The notes under the pieces are model-generated. The model saw only the letters and a program-made list of their open reading frames with translations. It was not told the origin of the DNA and ran no database searches. Below, piece after piece: positions 46,223 to 59,866 of a stretch of 64,000 nucleotides of DNA. A program made the position numbers and the translations under genes. The stretch is from Cryptomeria japonica (Eukaryota > Streptophyta > Pinopsida > Cupressales > Cupressaceae), in contig NC_081406.1 of the NCBI RefSeq assembly GCF_030272615.1, positions 469,446,400 through 469,510,399 on the forward strand, given 5' to 3'. Each line of letters opens with the position of its first letter. Positions within the stretch are counted from its first letter, which is position 1.

Positions 46223-46944
46223 CTAAATTATAACTCTCTCGTGTAATTTTTTTAGCATACTCATAAGGACTCGTGGTGGGATAACCTCCTTGCACAATAA
46301 TAATTGGTTTTCTAGGAGTATAAAAGGCATCATTACTATAATCACCTCAAACACAAAGAGAGGTTTGTTAAGAGGTTGATAAATTTGAGGAGAATTAGCA
46401 CCTTGAACCACAAAAAGAGGTTTATTGGGTGTTTGAAAACTAGATTCATAGCCAGTCACATTTATCATGTTAATCAATCTCTTAGATGTTTTAAAATTAT
46501 TTGAAGTTTTAGTAGAAATTAAATCATCAAGAGCATCTAACATATCATAGTAATGACTACTAAATGGTTGATCATTTAATCTAATAGGATGTAAATCATC
46601 ATAAAGAGGATTGGCATATATCACCATGTTACTAGATCTGGAGGATGACTTGATAGGAATGACTTCGTGAGAAGAGTCGTTCAACTTATATATATCATCA
46701 CTATGAAATGACATAGTAACTATGTTGATGAGTTTTTGGAAACAAATGTTTGTTTAGAAGGATTAGAATAAAGGAACTCATAAAGAGCCTCATCAATTTC
46801 TTCCTTACTAAAAGTGTAATCATCATAAGAAAATGAATTATCATATGTATGAAAAACTGCAAATAAAGATCTAACATGATTGAAAACTAACTTTTGAAAT
46901 GAAAAGTGCATGTGAAGCTTAAGCACATACAATGCATAAAACAA
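46223..46944 (-). pseudogene. Gag-to-protease linker region of the Tat element
   Basis: Two open stretches (46944-46720 and 46714-46223). The left end reads KITRESYN-like sequence near 46240 and then the pre-protease region, which fits the Gag C-terminus or Gag-Pol junction of Tat elements. The rest is low in recognisable motifs (YDMLDALDDLIS). The assignment is by position and wording, not by a catalytic motif. Confidence 0.45.
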
Positions 46945-49267
46945 TATTTTCTATTTTTTTATGTTTTTGATATAAAAGAAACATGCAATAATAATATCTA
47001 ATTAGAAAATGAAATGCAAGAAGGTCGGGTTAACCAAAATGTTTCGGGTGAAAATGGAATCAAATATTATTAGGAACTAACTCCACTTTCATCAAACATT
47101 AGAATATGAAAGCACCTGGAGGGGTGATCCTCTTTGACTAACTCTTTTGAAAGAGAGTCAAGGGATACTTCTAGGGTATCTATTTCTTCACTGCAATGAA
47201 AGGGAATATATAAGATATAGAAGAATGCAATTTAACTATGATGAGAATGTAAACAAAAATGAATGAAACAACAAGAATATTCAATTGATTGATAACATAA
47301 TTCAGGCAATAAGTACATATATGAGAATAGAATTTTGTTGTGCACATTGATAAAAAACTAAGCTTGAATTGATAGGAGAAGGGTGTTGTGTGCCATATTC
47401 TAAGGAATTATGATGTTTACAAACTAGAGGTTCAATTTCTAAGATTGTCTAAGCACTGTCCAAAAAATCTAGAGTAGAATAAGGAGGACCAAGGCATGGA
47501 GCATCCTAGTCTTGGGAAACCAGGCCTAAATTCTAACAAAAGGATTGTATCTATTTTGGAAACTAGCTACTTTGATGGAAACTTGTAACTGTACCTACAA
47601 TTTGAAAAATGATGGTTTTGTGGCTATATAGGGGTTTGCCTTAGTCAACCCCCTTTGTTTTGGTGATTTCGACCTCCACAAATAGTAGATATGTAACTAA
47701 AAATGTGTGTGTGTGCCTAAATTTTATGTGTTTGTGAGATTGCTATGAGATAAATGCAAACTAGAGTTCTACCCTATGTTTTTTAGCAAACTCTAAATGC
47801 TTGTAATAAGGATGTTTTAAATCAAAACTGTAATACAAATCTAAATCAATAATACAAATATGAAAACTAATATGATGTAGATTTTAAGCTCAATATAGAG
47901 ACATGAAAAGAACATGTAATCATACCAAATCCTAAGGAAGAGGTACAAGCCAATTAATTGTTGGTGATTCCCTTTCTATTCTCCAATATATCCCAAAGCT
48001 TCCATAATTGTTGAAGATTTTGATGAAGACTTGATTAGTGGATGAATTTGAAGATTCAACAATTCACACAAACAATCCTTTCACTTCACAAGAATCTCCT
48101 TCCAAAATAGTAGATTAGGGATCCTCAAATGAGGGAAAGAACCACCATATATATAAAACCTTAAATTTAAATTTGATAAAAGGATGACTTAGAATTGATT
48201 AAATTTAACATCAAGTGGGATTTTAATAGGGTAATAACACCTTAATATTCTCCCAAAATTCAGGGAAAAATTTCAGGACCAAGTAGTATACTACCGGGGC
48301 TTATCAACATTTTTCCAATTTTCTAGGGACACAAGATAGCATGATTCTAATACTAAATCGATCTCGATGGCTCAAACCAAGATGTGTAGATGTGCATAAT
48401 ATATCTTGAAGATTGAAATTAGTGTAATATTAGGATTAAATAAAAAGGGATGCACTTAGGATCAAGGGCCCAATTTTATGATATGTAAATTGATGAGAGA
48501 GAAATTAGGTTTAATAAAATTAATAATTAAATTCCTAAAGAATTCCTAAAATGTAAAATGCAATGGGACACAATAAGGCAAGTGGTAACCTAAGTGTGGA
48601 TTTGGACAACTTAATTAAGGGTGTACAATTTATGATGCTATAGTAATTAACTTAAGGTACAAATATTTAGACCCACTCCTCAAGCTATCATGACTCATTT
48701 TATTCAGTATTTATGGATGGAATCTTTAATATGTAATTGTGAATTATGTGGTTGGTGAGGAGATGTATCATCATTTTTGATGAAGGTAAGGTAGTGAGAT
48801 GAGGAAAGGTATCCCACCATGGCTTGGGACTGGTCCACATGTAGGTTGGTAGGTATAGAAATCTCTTGCAATGCCTTGTCTAGGATGGCCTTGTGTGAAG
48901 GGGATATGCTCGGGAGCTCAAGAATGAATATATGGTCATGTGTCTTTCCAAGTTAATCAACAAGGTCATATTAGTTGGATGAGGAAGTGGGTTTAAACAT
49001 GATACCATGTAAGGTCTCTTTACCTTAATGTGTTGTTACATTACATTTAGGGGTTTTATCTTTGACTATGGTAGAGACATGATGGTCCATCTCGATAATG
49101 TGATTGACTATGTACTCTTAGGAGACATTGTCATAACTAGCATTATTATCAAGAGAACTCTAGGTGGCTTTTCCTTTATAATGTTTAGGCAAATAATCCT
49201 TAAACACCACATGTTCCTCATTGGATGAATAACCTTTAACTTCAATTGTACCACTCTCAATAAGATC
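46945..49267. other. Region between Gag and protease of the Tat element, no gene recognised
   Basis: AT-rich DNA with no supported coding sequence over about 2.3 kb. It could be a further insertion or a long non-coding internal region; Tat-type elements can have such stretches. I find no clear LTR pair or target duplication here. Confidence 0.35.
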
Positions 49268-51044
49268 CTAAATAAGATTCTTAAGGTTATGACAATTCAT
49301 AGCCTTGTGTCTTTTCTTACCATAGAATTCACAATATTCACTATCGTTCCACCATGCAGGTTTGATCCTAGGTTCAAATGCTTTAGCTTTTTGTACATTC
49401 AAATTCTTTAGCTTTAGTTTTCTTTGGGACATAGGATTTTCTTTCCTTTGGGTGTTAATTTGATTGTTCAATGTACTAGGTCTTGGAAAGTTCATCATAG
49501 GCTAGGTGGCTTTAATTGTGTTCTCATCTGCAACCCCATAATTGACCAGGTTCTTGTTCTTAGACCAAAAGTGGGTTTTTTCATATTATTTTAAAAAGGA
49601 TTATCCTTATTATATTTTATAGATGTTAATGGTGCCTTTCTCAAGAACATGTCTCTCAGGAGATAGACTCTTTTTTATGACTTCTTCGATCAGAGTTGGA
49701 AGCCCATCTCATGAATTAGGTTTTTCATGATCATTTGAACCATTTCTTCTTGTGGAATATGACAAGGGCATCAAATAGTCAGGCTTCTCCATCATTGTAA
49801 TAAGGATGCAAAATATTCTCCTTGCCTTTTCTTGGTAATGCACAAGGTCATCATGTAAACTTCATGCTATATGTGGTAGGATAAATGTGAGATAACCTTA
49901 TTGGCTAGGTCCCAAAAAGACTTGATCCTTGGACGTAATCACAAAAACCACTTTATGTCTTTCTCAAATAAGCTACGTGGGAAGAGGTGTATGGGATAAG
50001 AATCATCATAGCCCACCTTTATGTAAGTCATGAAGAACTCTCTAATATGGTCCTTAGGGTCACCTTTCCCTTTGTATTTGACAAATTTAGGTACCTCAAA
50101 ATCAAGAGGAAAAGGTGGCATAGGTATGCTTGGATTAAAAGGATAAGGACATATATCTTGAATCAAATAATTTTTAATTGGGGTTCTTGATTACATATTG
50201 CCCATTTGTTGTTGTAATTATTACTTTTTTTGTGTCAAATCCCCATTAGGATGTGCCATGTTTCCTTGCATCACCCCTATGTCTAAGCCACCAGGTGGAG
50301 GAGGAGGAGGAGGAGGAATGTAGTTATTGTATTGATCACCTAAATGAGGAACATAGTTATTAAAGTGGTCATCAAGCATAGGTGGAGGAATATAGTTATT
50401 GTATTAACCCTCAAGTGGAGGTGAGCAATATAATTATGGTGTTGACCCTCGAGTGGAGGTGGAGGTGGAACATAGTTATGATATTATTGGTAATGCTAAT
50501 AATGTTGATTGGTATTTTGCTCATTGGGATAATCGGTATTGAAAGCATGACCTTGGTTTTGATCATTAGATTGATTATATGTTGTTGATGGATAGAATCA
50601 TTACCATGATTTTAATCATGAAGTTTAATATTGGTATGTGATTGGTTGTTCTTTTGACCACTCATTTGAAGAGTGTTCTCATGATGTTAAATTTGATCTT
50701 GTTGTGTGGCTTCTACAAAAGGGACAAGGATGACTTAGGCACAGGGATACCTCCAAATCCTTATCCATTGGAACTAGCATCATTATGGTTGACATCCTTA
50801 AGTTGTGACATATCAAAATTGGGAGGTAACTTTACACCATCTTAGGCAAGAATTAGTAAATAATATTGCAAGTCTTGTGTAATACGACTTTAAGAATTTA
50901 ATTGAATTTAGCAGTAGACATATGCTCTTGAATTTTTCCCAAGTTTGGGGAATCATCATTTGAATCCTCTATGTAACCTTGATTTCTAAAGGATCTTTGG
51001 TTGAAGAACTCATCATCATCATAATAATAATAATAATGTTCCAT
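49268..51044 (-). pseudogene. Tat-type Gag
   Basis: A start is visible at 51044 (ME followed by a Y/D-rich run from an ATT/ATC microsatellite, then FFNQRSF). A proline-rich middle from a GGA/GGT-repeat region (about 50290-50470) follows. The Gag core segment at 50166-49939 reads MPPFPLDFEVPKFVKYKGKG, DPKDHIREFF and YPIHLFPRSL. The C-terminal segment 49498-49268 has WWNDSEYCEFYGKKRHKAMNCHNLKNLI, a degenerate zinc knuckle in which one Cys is missing. Stops are frequent. Confidence 0.7.
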
Positions 51045-53622
51045 GTTTTGATATCTTTAAGTTTATTGGGTTTCCTTTCTAAGCTTTTGGGCTCTAGTTT
51101 CAACTATACAAAGGAAAGATTTGGCCTAGGAAATGAAATGGAAAGATGACAAGAACAATGATGAAGATTAGGCTAAGGTTATGAATTGAATGAAGAAAGG
51201 TAAAAAAATTCCTATAATGTCCTAAAATTAGACTCCTATGATGATAGGATTAGGACTATGATGTATAGCCATAAACCAATGGCTCAAGAAAGATGTGACT
51301 TCCTAGGAGATGACTAATTCTAGGGTAAACTAATCCAAGTCAAGAAACTAAGATGATATCCTACCTGAAGATGATAGATCTAAGAAGAAAACCACCTAGT
51401 GATGCCAAGGTTGATATAAGATTATAAGGACAAATGACCACTTTTGGTTTCGAAAGGATTGATTCTAGATTAGACTCTGAGATAAATGACTAGAAAATGG
51501 ATGAAAAGAGATGGTAAAATTGATGGTGAATAGTTGAGAATATTATGGAATTAGCTAGGAAGCTCAAAACCTCATTGAATCAAATACGTAGGAGCAAATG
51601 ATAAATATGCAGGGTTAGGCTGACATATACTCAAGAAAACATATCAAATATGTAGCTTCTCAAAGAAAAAATGCAACATAAGGCAACAAAAATGTAGAAA
51701 ATCCCATAAATGTGCCTAATGGACACAACGTCATCCAAACTTAATCTATCCACCTAAGTGATGGTTCAATACCTCAAAAAACTAGGTCAAATGCAACAAA
51801 TTGTAAGCCTAGGGCCTCTAAAAGACAATAAACCCTAATGTGAAAAAGATGACCTAATGCCAACAAGATTGTTCAGATGCCAATTGATTTGATCTAATAT
51901 TTTTGAAACTTAAGATAAAAAGGATTGCAATGAATTTGAATGATGCCAAATTTGAGATCAAGTTGTAGGTCTAGAGTGATTTTAATTTCTAATCAAATAT
52001 GTAGGGATATGCCAACATATACACATTAATACCTAGAAAATACACATCAAGATCTCTCAGATACATGAGGATAAACAAACTAATACATGGCTCTGACAAA
52101 AGTCTACCTAGGTTTGTTTTCGATGTCTAAATTGTGACCAGATTTAAGTGCTTGGCAAGACACTAAAACCACAAAGACACAATGGCTATTGATTTCTAAA
52201 CAAAAATAAGGGTATGGTCTAAGCTCCTCAACACCTAAATTTCCACTAGTCTGGCATAAAACAAGACACTCCAAACACTCTTTACAACCTAAAGTCAAGG
52301 CTGACTATAGTGAAATTAGGCCTACACTTGGTACTTCATCAAATCAAATGTGAAATACCTTAAGGAGTGCTTTGCGTTCTCATCTTTGCGAGAGGACATG
52401 TAAGCGGCCCCAAGCCTAGAGGCATAACCCAATCACCCTCTTTATGAAAGCTTCAATTAGCTCTTACACCCCAATTTTTTTTGTCTCAACTCAAGGAAGT
52501 ACAAATGGTGAGTAACTTCAAGGCGCAATGCACATCCCTTGCACCGAGATAACCACAAACACTCAATAAAAAAGGGTGGCTGCTAAAAAATAGTTTCTAC
52601 TTGCAATTCAAGGACACCAACATGTTTAAATTCAAGGTGAGAAATTTTAAGTCTCTAGTCAACCATTTTAGGGCCCATACATCCCTTGCACAATTGACAT
52701 GCTCGATACATAGTTGCAGATTTGAGCTCTGACTTTTTCTTTTTCTCTTTTTATGTAGGGGTCTGGAGGAAATATTGTTTATGTCATTCTCTTTGGAGTG
52801 ATCACTTCTCCAAAGGTAGGCCTTCTAAAACAAAAAAGAAGATACTATAATTTCTCTTACACCCAATATTCATGATGGTGAGGGGAGAGGATACTTTTAG
52901 AACACCTTGGGTTATAATCTTAACAAAGTGTGCAAGTGCATATGACATGACAAACAAAGGTTATTTTTAAGAACCAAATCTAAATGCGATCTATTTTAAG
53001 TAATCCCTTTCTCCATGCTAGGTAATTCAAGAAAGATGTTAGTAGTTTAATGGGCCTTCTACAACCAGAAACAAGCTGCACCACTTCATTAGTAGCAACA
53101 AGGACTAGATAAAACTAAATCAAATCTAAAAAATACAAAATTGAAACATAAAAGCAGTAACATATTGGTAAATACATGGATAGAGACTGACAAAAATGTA
53201 GATAAAAATAGAAAATACATAGAAATATTTAAAAACTTTAAAAATCCTAATATGCAAATATATTATAACACATTGCAAATACACTGAAATATCAAGCATA
53301 TAAGCAGAAAGATTCAAACCCTGCTAAATCTTCAACCAACAAAAATGCATTAAAGATTGCCAAATATACCGAAATAACAAACAAATATGTCGAAAGATCA
53401 AACCAAAATGTTGCAATAGGGAAAATTGTAAAAAACAAAAAATAAACCCTTAATGCAGAAAACAAAAATGCACAATTAGTCAACTGAAATGTTGAAAGAG
53501 GATGGAAAAATGTGTTGAGATCTTGCAAAAATGTTGAAATATAGAATCGTCACATATCTGACCTACAACTTCTAAAATTACTTCAAAACTATGACAAAAT
53601 GATTAGTAAGAGGGGACAAGAG
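51045..53622 (-). other. Long 5' leader of the Tat element
   Basis: About 2.6 kb between the primer site and Gag without a supported ORF. The part at 53130-53530 is very A-rich on the plus strand and repeats short phrases such as aaaatgttgaaa and aaatatgcaaa. A long untranslated or ORF-bearing leader is known in some Tat elements; here no protein is recognisable. Confidence 0.4.
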
Positions 53623-53640
53623 TCCCATTGGGCATGCCAA
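53623..53640 (-). other. Primer binding site of the Tat element
   Basis: In element orientation TTGGCATGCCCAATGGGA follows the LTR end (AACA at 53647) after 6 bp. The TTGGCATGCCC wording is common just after LTRs of plant gypsy elements. I did not assign a tRNA. Confidence 0.65.
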
Positions 53641-53916
53641 AATTTATGTTGAATTTTAAACCTATTTGTAAAGCCTAATAAGATCCAACCAACTAACCAT
53701 AGATATAGAAACTAATTCAACAAAGCTCAATGAAAAATCTATCAAACATGAAAATACAAATAAAATCAAACAAAGTATACCTTCCACATGTCCAATAGGC
53801 TTGTCTCCATTGTTCTCCTATCCTCCATGATATTGTGTTATAATGGTTTCTCTTAGAATTATGTTGCACTTACACAAGAGCTCAAGGAAGAATGGATGTG
53901 GTTATGATGATGTATA

Positions 53917-54705
53917 TGTTGGCAAATGCACAATCCAATGAGAAATTGTAGGTGATTGAAGGTATTGTCATTGATGGCAACCTTAGAATCATGCAATACT
54001 GTCAGACACCAGCACCGACAGATTCTACACTGGCACATAGTTCACCGGCACCGAAAAGATTGATCACTAGCACCATGACCGACAAGAATTTTGTTTAAAT
54101 GTATTTTGTATTTAATTGTAAAATATTTTGTAAGCCAACTTGGTGGATTGTAATATGACTCATATAAGTATGAGATCATTGTAGATCATTTAGTGTGTGA
54201 TAGATGAAAAGATTAATGCAGACCCAATATGCAAATTGTAAGGCAAATATTGGATAAGGGTTTATGTATCTTGCAGAGCTTAAATCGGCACTGAATCTGG
54301 CATTGTAGATGTTGATCTGAAGTAGTACATGACACTAAATTTGTATAATCCAATTTTGTAAGTCAATGTGACTTCTTTTGTAACTGAGCAGTGAGCTCTA
54401 GGCACTTGGCCTTCCTGCATGTGCAGACCCCTATTGTAAACAGTAATATTCCCTTATTGGCCAGTAAGCGAATATTGTGGGTCACAAACCCCACTAAGGG
54501 TTTTCCCACACTGGGTTTCCTCGTTAAAATATTGTGTTATGGTGTGTCTTTTATGTTGTGGTTATTGTTCTTATTTACTGCATTATTTTTGGTTTACCGG
54601 TACACAGTTTTGAAATGCTTTTCATGTTATAGGTTAAGAAAATTCTTATACCGGTCAGATACTGGTTCACCCCCTCCCCTCTAAGTATTTTTGGGAATCC
54701 TAACA
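53917..54705 (+). repeat. 5' LTR of the non-autonomous element
   Basis: It starts TGTTGGCAAATG and ends GGAATCCTAACA directly before the primer site. CpGs are concentrated in CACCG/ACCGG contexts in the first 150 bp. The copia-type motif (gggttttcccac, then gggtttcc and gttaaaa) is at about 54496-54530, and the C-rich tract cccccctcccctct-like is at 54668-54682. Confidence 0.92.
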
Positions 54706-54708
54706 ATT

Positions 54709-54720
54709 GGTATCAGAGCT
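54709..54720 (+). other. Primer binding site of the non-autonomous element
   Basis: GGTATCAGAGCT, preceded by att at 54706-54708, is an exact match to the plant copia initiator-Met tRNA site TGGTATCAGAGC. Confidence 0.9.
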
Positions 54721-54759
54721 TGATCCTCTATTTTCAAAAGCCTAACAGCTTGAGGAAGA

Positions 54760-55889
54760 TCTTGACACTGGTAGAGATAGAAAACTTGAGAAAGCAATTG
54801 GAAACAACTCTTTCAGATTATGATGCAGAAAAAGTGAAGAATATCAAACTTGAAGATGATCTAAAGGCTGCATAGCATATCATTCGAGGACTTCAAGAAA
54901 ATTGCACTATAGCAAGGAATAAGAGAAGAGAACTTTGTGAAAAGATGCAAAATGATGAAGATGAAAAGGAAACTCTTAATGATCTAGTGAACAAACTGAG
55001 ACAAGAAAATAGTACAATGAAGAATGAGATACGGGACATGACTATGAGATTTTGTAAAGAAACTGAAAATCGGAAGAAGAATGAAGAGGACTTGGTTAGA
55101 AGACTAAATGATGTTGGAAATGAAAACACAAGACTTAGTCATGAAAATGATATGTTGAAGACAGACTTGATGCATATGCAAAATGATAGAACTGAACTCA
55201 TGAGACAGAAAGATTTCTTGAAAAATGAGTTGGCTACTACAAATCAACACAAGGAGAAATTCAAGAAAAGTTCAGAGGAACTTGATGACATGCTGAAGAA
55301 TCAAAAACCTAATGGTGATACAAATGGCCTTGGCTTTGAAGTTGGTGAAAGCTCTGGTACTGCAAACAAACATGATCATAGCAAACCGAGAAGACAACCT
55401 AATGTTTACAAATTTAGTGGGAAATGCTTTAACTGTAACAAGTATGGTCATAGAGCAAATCAATGTAGATCTAAAAACTATCAGAACACTAATATACCCA
55501 TCGGTCAATATTCTAAATGCAACAAAGTTGGTCATAATTCAGAAAATTGTAGGATGAATGTAAGATGCTATATTTGTGGAAGATTTGGACATCTATCTAA
55601 TCAATGCAGAACTCATACCAGCATAGGATATGGGAAAGCTATTCAGAAAAACAATGTGACTTGTTATGCGTGTAACAATATTGAACATATTGCAAAATTT
55701 TGTAGAAGTGAGGCATCACCGGCAAATAACAAAGGACCCAGCTTGAAACGTAAAGAAAAGGTTGAAGAGGTAAAGAAAGAATTCTCAAAAAAATGGATTA
55801 GAAAGTCAGATCAGAATGTTGATGGGAATAATCCTCCATCGGCAGAACAGAGTATCACTCCACCGGCGGGAGACTCTTCATCTAACTGA
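54760..55889 (+). pseudogene. Coiled-coil and multi-zinc-knuckle Gag-like ORF
   Basis: The longest open part starts at 54945 (314 codons), but the same frame extends upstream to about 54766 across one TAG at 54873, so the original start was probably earlier. Residues 1-120 are rich in E/K/N/L heptads (coiled coil). Four knuckles follow: CFNCNKYGHRANQC (161-174), a second with the first Cys replaced (YSKCNKVGHNSENC, 189-202), CYICGRFGHLSNQC (208-221) and CYACNNIEHIAKFC (240-253), the last with Glu in place of the usual Gly before His. A K/E-rich tail follows. It lacks the usual copia Gag N-terminal domain, so it may be a Gag remnant specialised for RNA binding. The single stop suggests decay is limited. 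Confidence 0.75.
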
Positions 55890-56191
55890 AGGAAAATCCT
55901 TTGGGGGTTTGGTAACAAATTGAAAAACATGCTAATATACCCTCGGTTGATGGTGAGAAGTTGAAATACTTATTTACCGGCAGATGAGTTAAGTTGTGAC
56001 TTAACCGATAAGCATTAAATGTGGTAGTTGAGAAAATAACATTATAAAGTAAGTGTTTTGGCTCTTTTTTCATTCACCAAACATTCAAATCTCCCGAGAG
56101 CGTGAAAATTCTGAGCAAGGGCATCCATAGTGAGAAGGAAGAAAATCATTCAAGCACACATACCTAAAGGCATATTAAGGTATTTATAACC

Positions 56192-59100
56192 ATGGCATCC
56201 TCCTCTATTCCTGAATTCATTGTAAACCCTATTATTGTAGAAGAAGTTAAACGCCCTAGACCCGTGTTTAAGATCATTCCCGACATTGCAAAGAAAGATG
56301 ATACCCTAGGGGCATTCTCTCAAATTCCTAAAGGAGTAGTATATGTTGAAGACCCTATAATGTACATAAATTGTCACATAGAAGAACTAGGAGATGAAGA
56401 AATCAAGAATATGTATAAGACTGTTTTATATGATGAATCTAGAAATATCAAACCGGAACATAAGATAATGGAAACCCTAGGTTTTACTGAAATCCTTAGT
56501 ATCTCGGATTTTCCCAAGGATGTTATAAGGATTGTGCTAAGTAGAGTGCATGGTAAATTCTTTTGGTTGGATTCAATTCACAAGATCACGAAAGAGGCAG
56601 TTAGGGTAGTGACAAGCTTACCCTCCACCGGTAGCAGGCCTGACAAAACTAAGAAGGTCTCTAATGACATTGTAAAGACCTTAACTAGCACAACTTTTGA
56701 CAAGAGATCACTTAGAGTTAATAATGTTAAAGATGTAAATGTCAAATTCATTAGCATGGTACTTGGCTACAAAGCTACTCATACAAACAGACTAAACTCA
56801 GTCTCTAACTTGTGTATTAAAAGTGCTTATGACTTAGTGAACAACAATGCTAAGATTGACATATGTGAATGGCTAAAAGATGAACTAATAGAAAACCTAA
56901 AGAAAATCAAAGGCGACAAGAAGGGAACTTTCAGATTTGGAAATCTGCTTGTATGCTTAATGTTGTATATTACCAAAGAGGTACCCGGTACTGGCAAGAA
57001 AGACTTTGGATTTGATATACCGGTAGGAAAACAGCTACTGAACCTACTGAACAACATGGGAGAAAACTAAGATAAGAACATCAATGAATATTTCCAAGCA
57101 TTTAAGGCAAAGATGAAATCTAGAACAAGACTGTCCCAAGCAATTGTTGACAAATGCAAAGATGGCATATGCTTTGTGGTAAAGAAAGATGAAATCTGGA
57201 TGGAAGTAGTTGTCCCAAGAACTATTTGGGTAACCGAAATGGGATATGAAGCTGATGAGAACATAATTGAGACATATGCAAAATCTCTACTTGAGGCACC
57301 AAGAAAACCGGATGAGAAATTCTTTGGCAATGTTGAGACAATTGAAAGTGGTATTCACTCATAGAAGAGAGTCAAGAAAACTAAGCAGATAGTAAGGAGA
57401 GGTTCAAGGCAAGCTAAAGAAATTAAGGAAGATGTATTGAAGAAAACTGGTATCAAGGAAAGTGAGTTGGAAGGACTTCAACCGGAAGCTCATCTTTCAT
57501 CGGTTGCAACTTCTTCTAAAAGTGACATACCAGTCGAATTCAAAAGGGTAGTAAGGAAAATAAAATCCTCACCGCCACCCTCACCTATAGCCAGAAAGAT
57601 AAGACAAAAGCAATAGGCAGTTAGGCCACCAATCAAGAAGTTAACTCCACAGAAGAAGAAGGTAAAACAAGATATTGCTCCACTGGGCAAACTTTTAAGT
57701 GAAATAATAGAAGATGGAAAATTGAGAAATATTAGCAAGTTGTCTAACACACTTTCTATTGATGATAAAGAAAGCGTAGAGAATAGTGTAATCTTACACT
57801 TAGACATTTACAAGAAATTTTTGATGGAGATTGTTGATGATATACCCATTGATTTATACAAAAGACTAGAAGCCATAAGGGTAGCTATTGTTGAGTTGGA
57901 TAAAAAGATAAAAATTGAAAAATTACTTGCAGTGCACCCAGTAAACTCACCTGAAGAAATAGATCAATTAATAAGTGAGGCCAACCAGACAGTATTTTCA
58001 ACTAGTCACTGACATGTTGCACTTATGGCAGGAAGAGTGAATGAAATTTCAGAAGAGACTAAGGATCAATGGGATATATTATTTGTTGCGAAAGAGGAAC
58101 AAGAAGAACTTAAAAGACCTAAGACTATCAGAGTCTACCAAAAGGAAAAGGATAAGGGGAAAGGTAAGGTAGGTGGACTTCCAAACCTAAAAATAACTGA
58201 TAACTTACCCCCACCACTTTTTGATATTCCACTAGTAGAAACCATTGACACACAACTAGCAATAGAGAGTATGGAGACTCCTCATGAGGATACAAATCCT
58301 GAGTCGGAGATTTTGTACACTATGAACATAGACACCCAAGAGGTAAATATTGTGGTAGATAAGGAATCAACTGAAAAGATAGATGTGGCTACTGAGCCAC
58401 TGGCTACAGATGTTGAGATTGGAGTTAGTGATACTATAAGTAAAAGCACATAGAAACCCACTTAGACAGAGAAACCAATAAGAGGACACCACTGGGAAAC
58501 CATCAGAAGCACCGGTAGATAAAACTGAGAAACAATCAGGGAAACCGGCAATGAACAGTGCAGAGGTGCATACTGAGAAACCAGAAGTGCATACTGAGAC
58601 TTCATCAAAAAAACTGGCAGTAGAGAGCACAAAGAAACCCACTGAGGCACGGGTTGAGAAATTGGAACAAAAACAGTTAGAGTCACAGGTTCAAACCGAG
58701 ACAGTGCCACCGGCAACAGATGAAAAGCCTAAACCTTTTCTAGTAGAAATGCAAACACTTACTAACCTACCAGAGGTCGAAACAAGAAAAGTTATTACTA
58801 CAACCAGCAGCATGGAAATTGTGAAAACAATTGGGCAGACATCTAGTACTTCAATGACAGAGTTCAGACCAACAAACGTGACAGAGGTATTATTAGATTC
58901 TATTAATAAAATCATTGAGTGTAATGCACAAGCCTACAAGGCTATTGATGACACAATTCCCATTCTTAAATTGATAGCACCCAAGTGCATTGTGGAAAGT
59001 AAATATTTCTTAGGTCAATTAGACACATTGTCTAAATACATCACCGGTAACATTTTGACGGTTAATCAGATAAATGAAGACACCTTCAAAGAGAGAATGA

Positions 59101-59650
59101 ATAAGGAGAAAGAAAAATTCTTTGAGGAAATAGTGAAGAAGAATAAGGAATAAATGGAAACCTTATTACCGGCACTAGGAGAAACAATTTTGGAATTCAA
59201 GAAACTGTACAGAGATACCTGCAAAACTGACATTTTGACAAAAGACATAGATTCGGAGATCAGCAAAGCACAAGAAGAAATTAACAATATTACTAATAAT
59301 TTAATAGGAACAACGGATCCATTTTTGGAAATTGAAAAGAACATTGCAGATCTTGAAAAGAAAATTGAGAAGTTAGAAAAAGACCAAGAAAAAATAAACG
59401 TTAAGGCAAAGGATTTAAAATGCAAACTAGGTCCTAAACTAGATTACCTCATTTCTTTGAGAAAATAAATTTCTCAGGATTTGGTTCTCAGACTTAAGAC
59501 ACCGGAAGAGAAAATGCACATACTCACCAGTACAGTTTAGAGAACAGAAGCGGCATTACAGGATAGCAAAAGGTTTAGCGATAGTCAGAATTTTGCATTG
59601 GCAGATATCTATCAGATTGTAACCCACCTGTTACAAGGATCTAGGTAGGA
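56192..59650 (+). pseudogene. Second long ORF of the non-autonomous element (unknown function)
   Basis: The start at 56192 (MASSSIPEFIVNP) opens 292 codons. The same frame continues past stops at 57068, 57362, 57614, 58010 and 58451. It shifts near 58480 into the frame used to about 59650, past stops at 59151 and 59466. The ancestral length is about 1,150 codons. Layout: an N-terminal globular domain (residues 1-390) with ISDFPKDVIRIVLSRVHGKF, FWLDSIHKITKEAVRVVTSL and WLKDELIENLKKIKG; a basic linker (KIRQKQ, KKLTPQKKKVKQ); repeated T-E-K-P/H-T-E-K-P-E units around 58440-58680; and a C-terminal coiled coil (IADLEKKIEKLEKDQEKIN). No pol motifs. I do not recognise the family. The N-terminal pattern is reminiscent of plant transposon-associated globular domains, but this is a guess. 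Confidence 0.72.
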
Positions 59651-59689
59651 CCCACACTCCATTGACAGTGAATGACAACCTTTGTCATT

Positions 59690-59866
59690 GATGTCAAAGG
59701 GGGAGTAGTGGAGATGACAAAAATGATCAGAAGAAAGACATCATCAGCTCAGGGGAAGCACACAGTTTTTGTAACAGTTTTGGTAAGACAATTTTGGCAA
59801 ATCATTTTTGGATATACAGTTTTGATTTTTCTCATGAGTGTTGCCATCAATGCCAAAGGGGGAGAT
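59690..59866 (+). other. Duplicated polypurine tract of the non-autonomous element
   Basis: caaagggggagtag at about 59694-59707, and the terminal tract aaagggggagat at 59855-59866 directly before the 3' LTR. The terminal region (59834-59872) is nearly the same as that of the copia at 37290-37328. Confidence 0.85.

Noticed and set aside
49987-50845. Plus-strand ORFs over the Tat Gag
   Set aside because: They are antisense to a Gag core with recognisable wording and arise from low-complexity GGA/GGT and ATT repeats.
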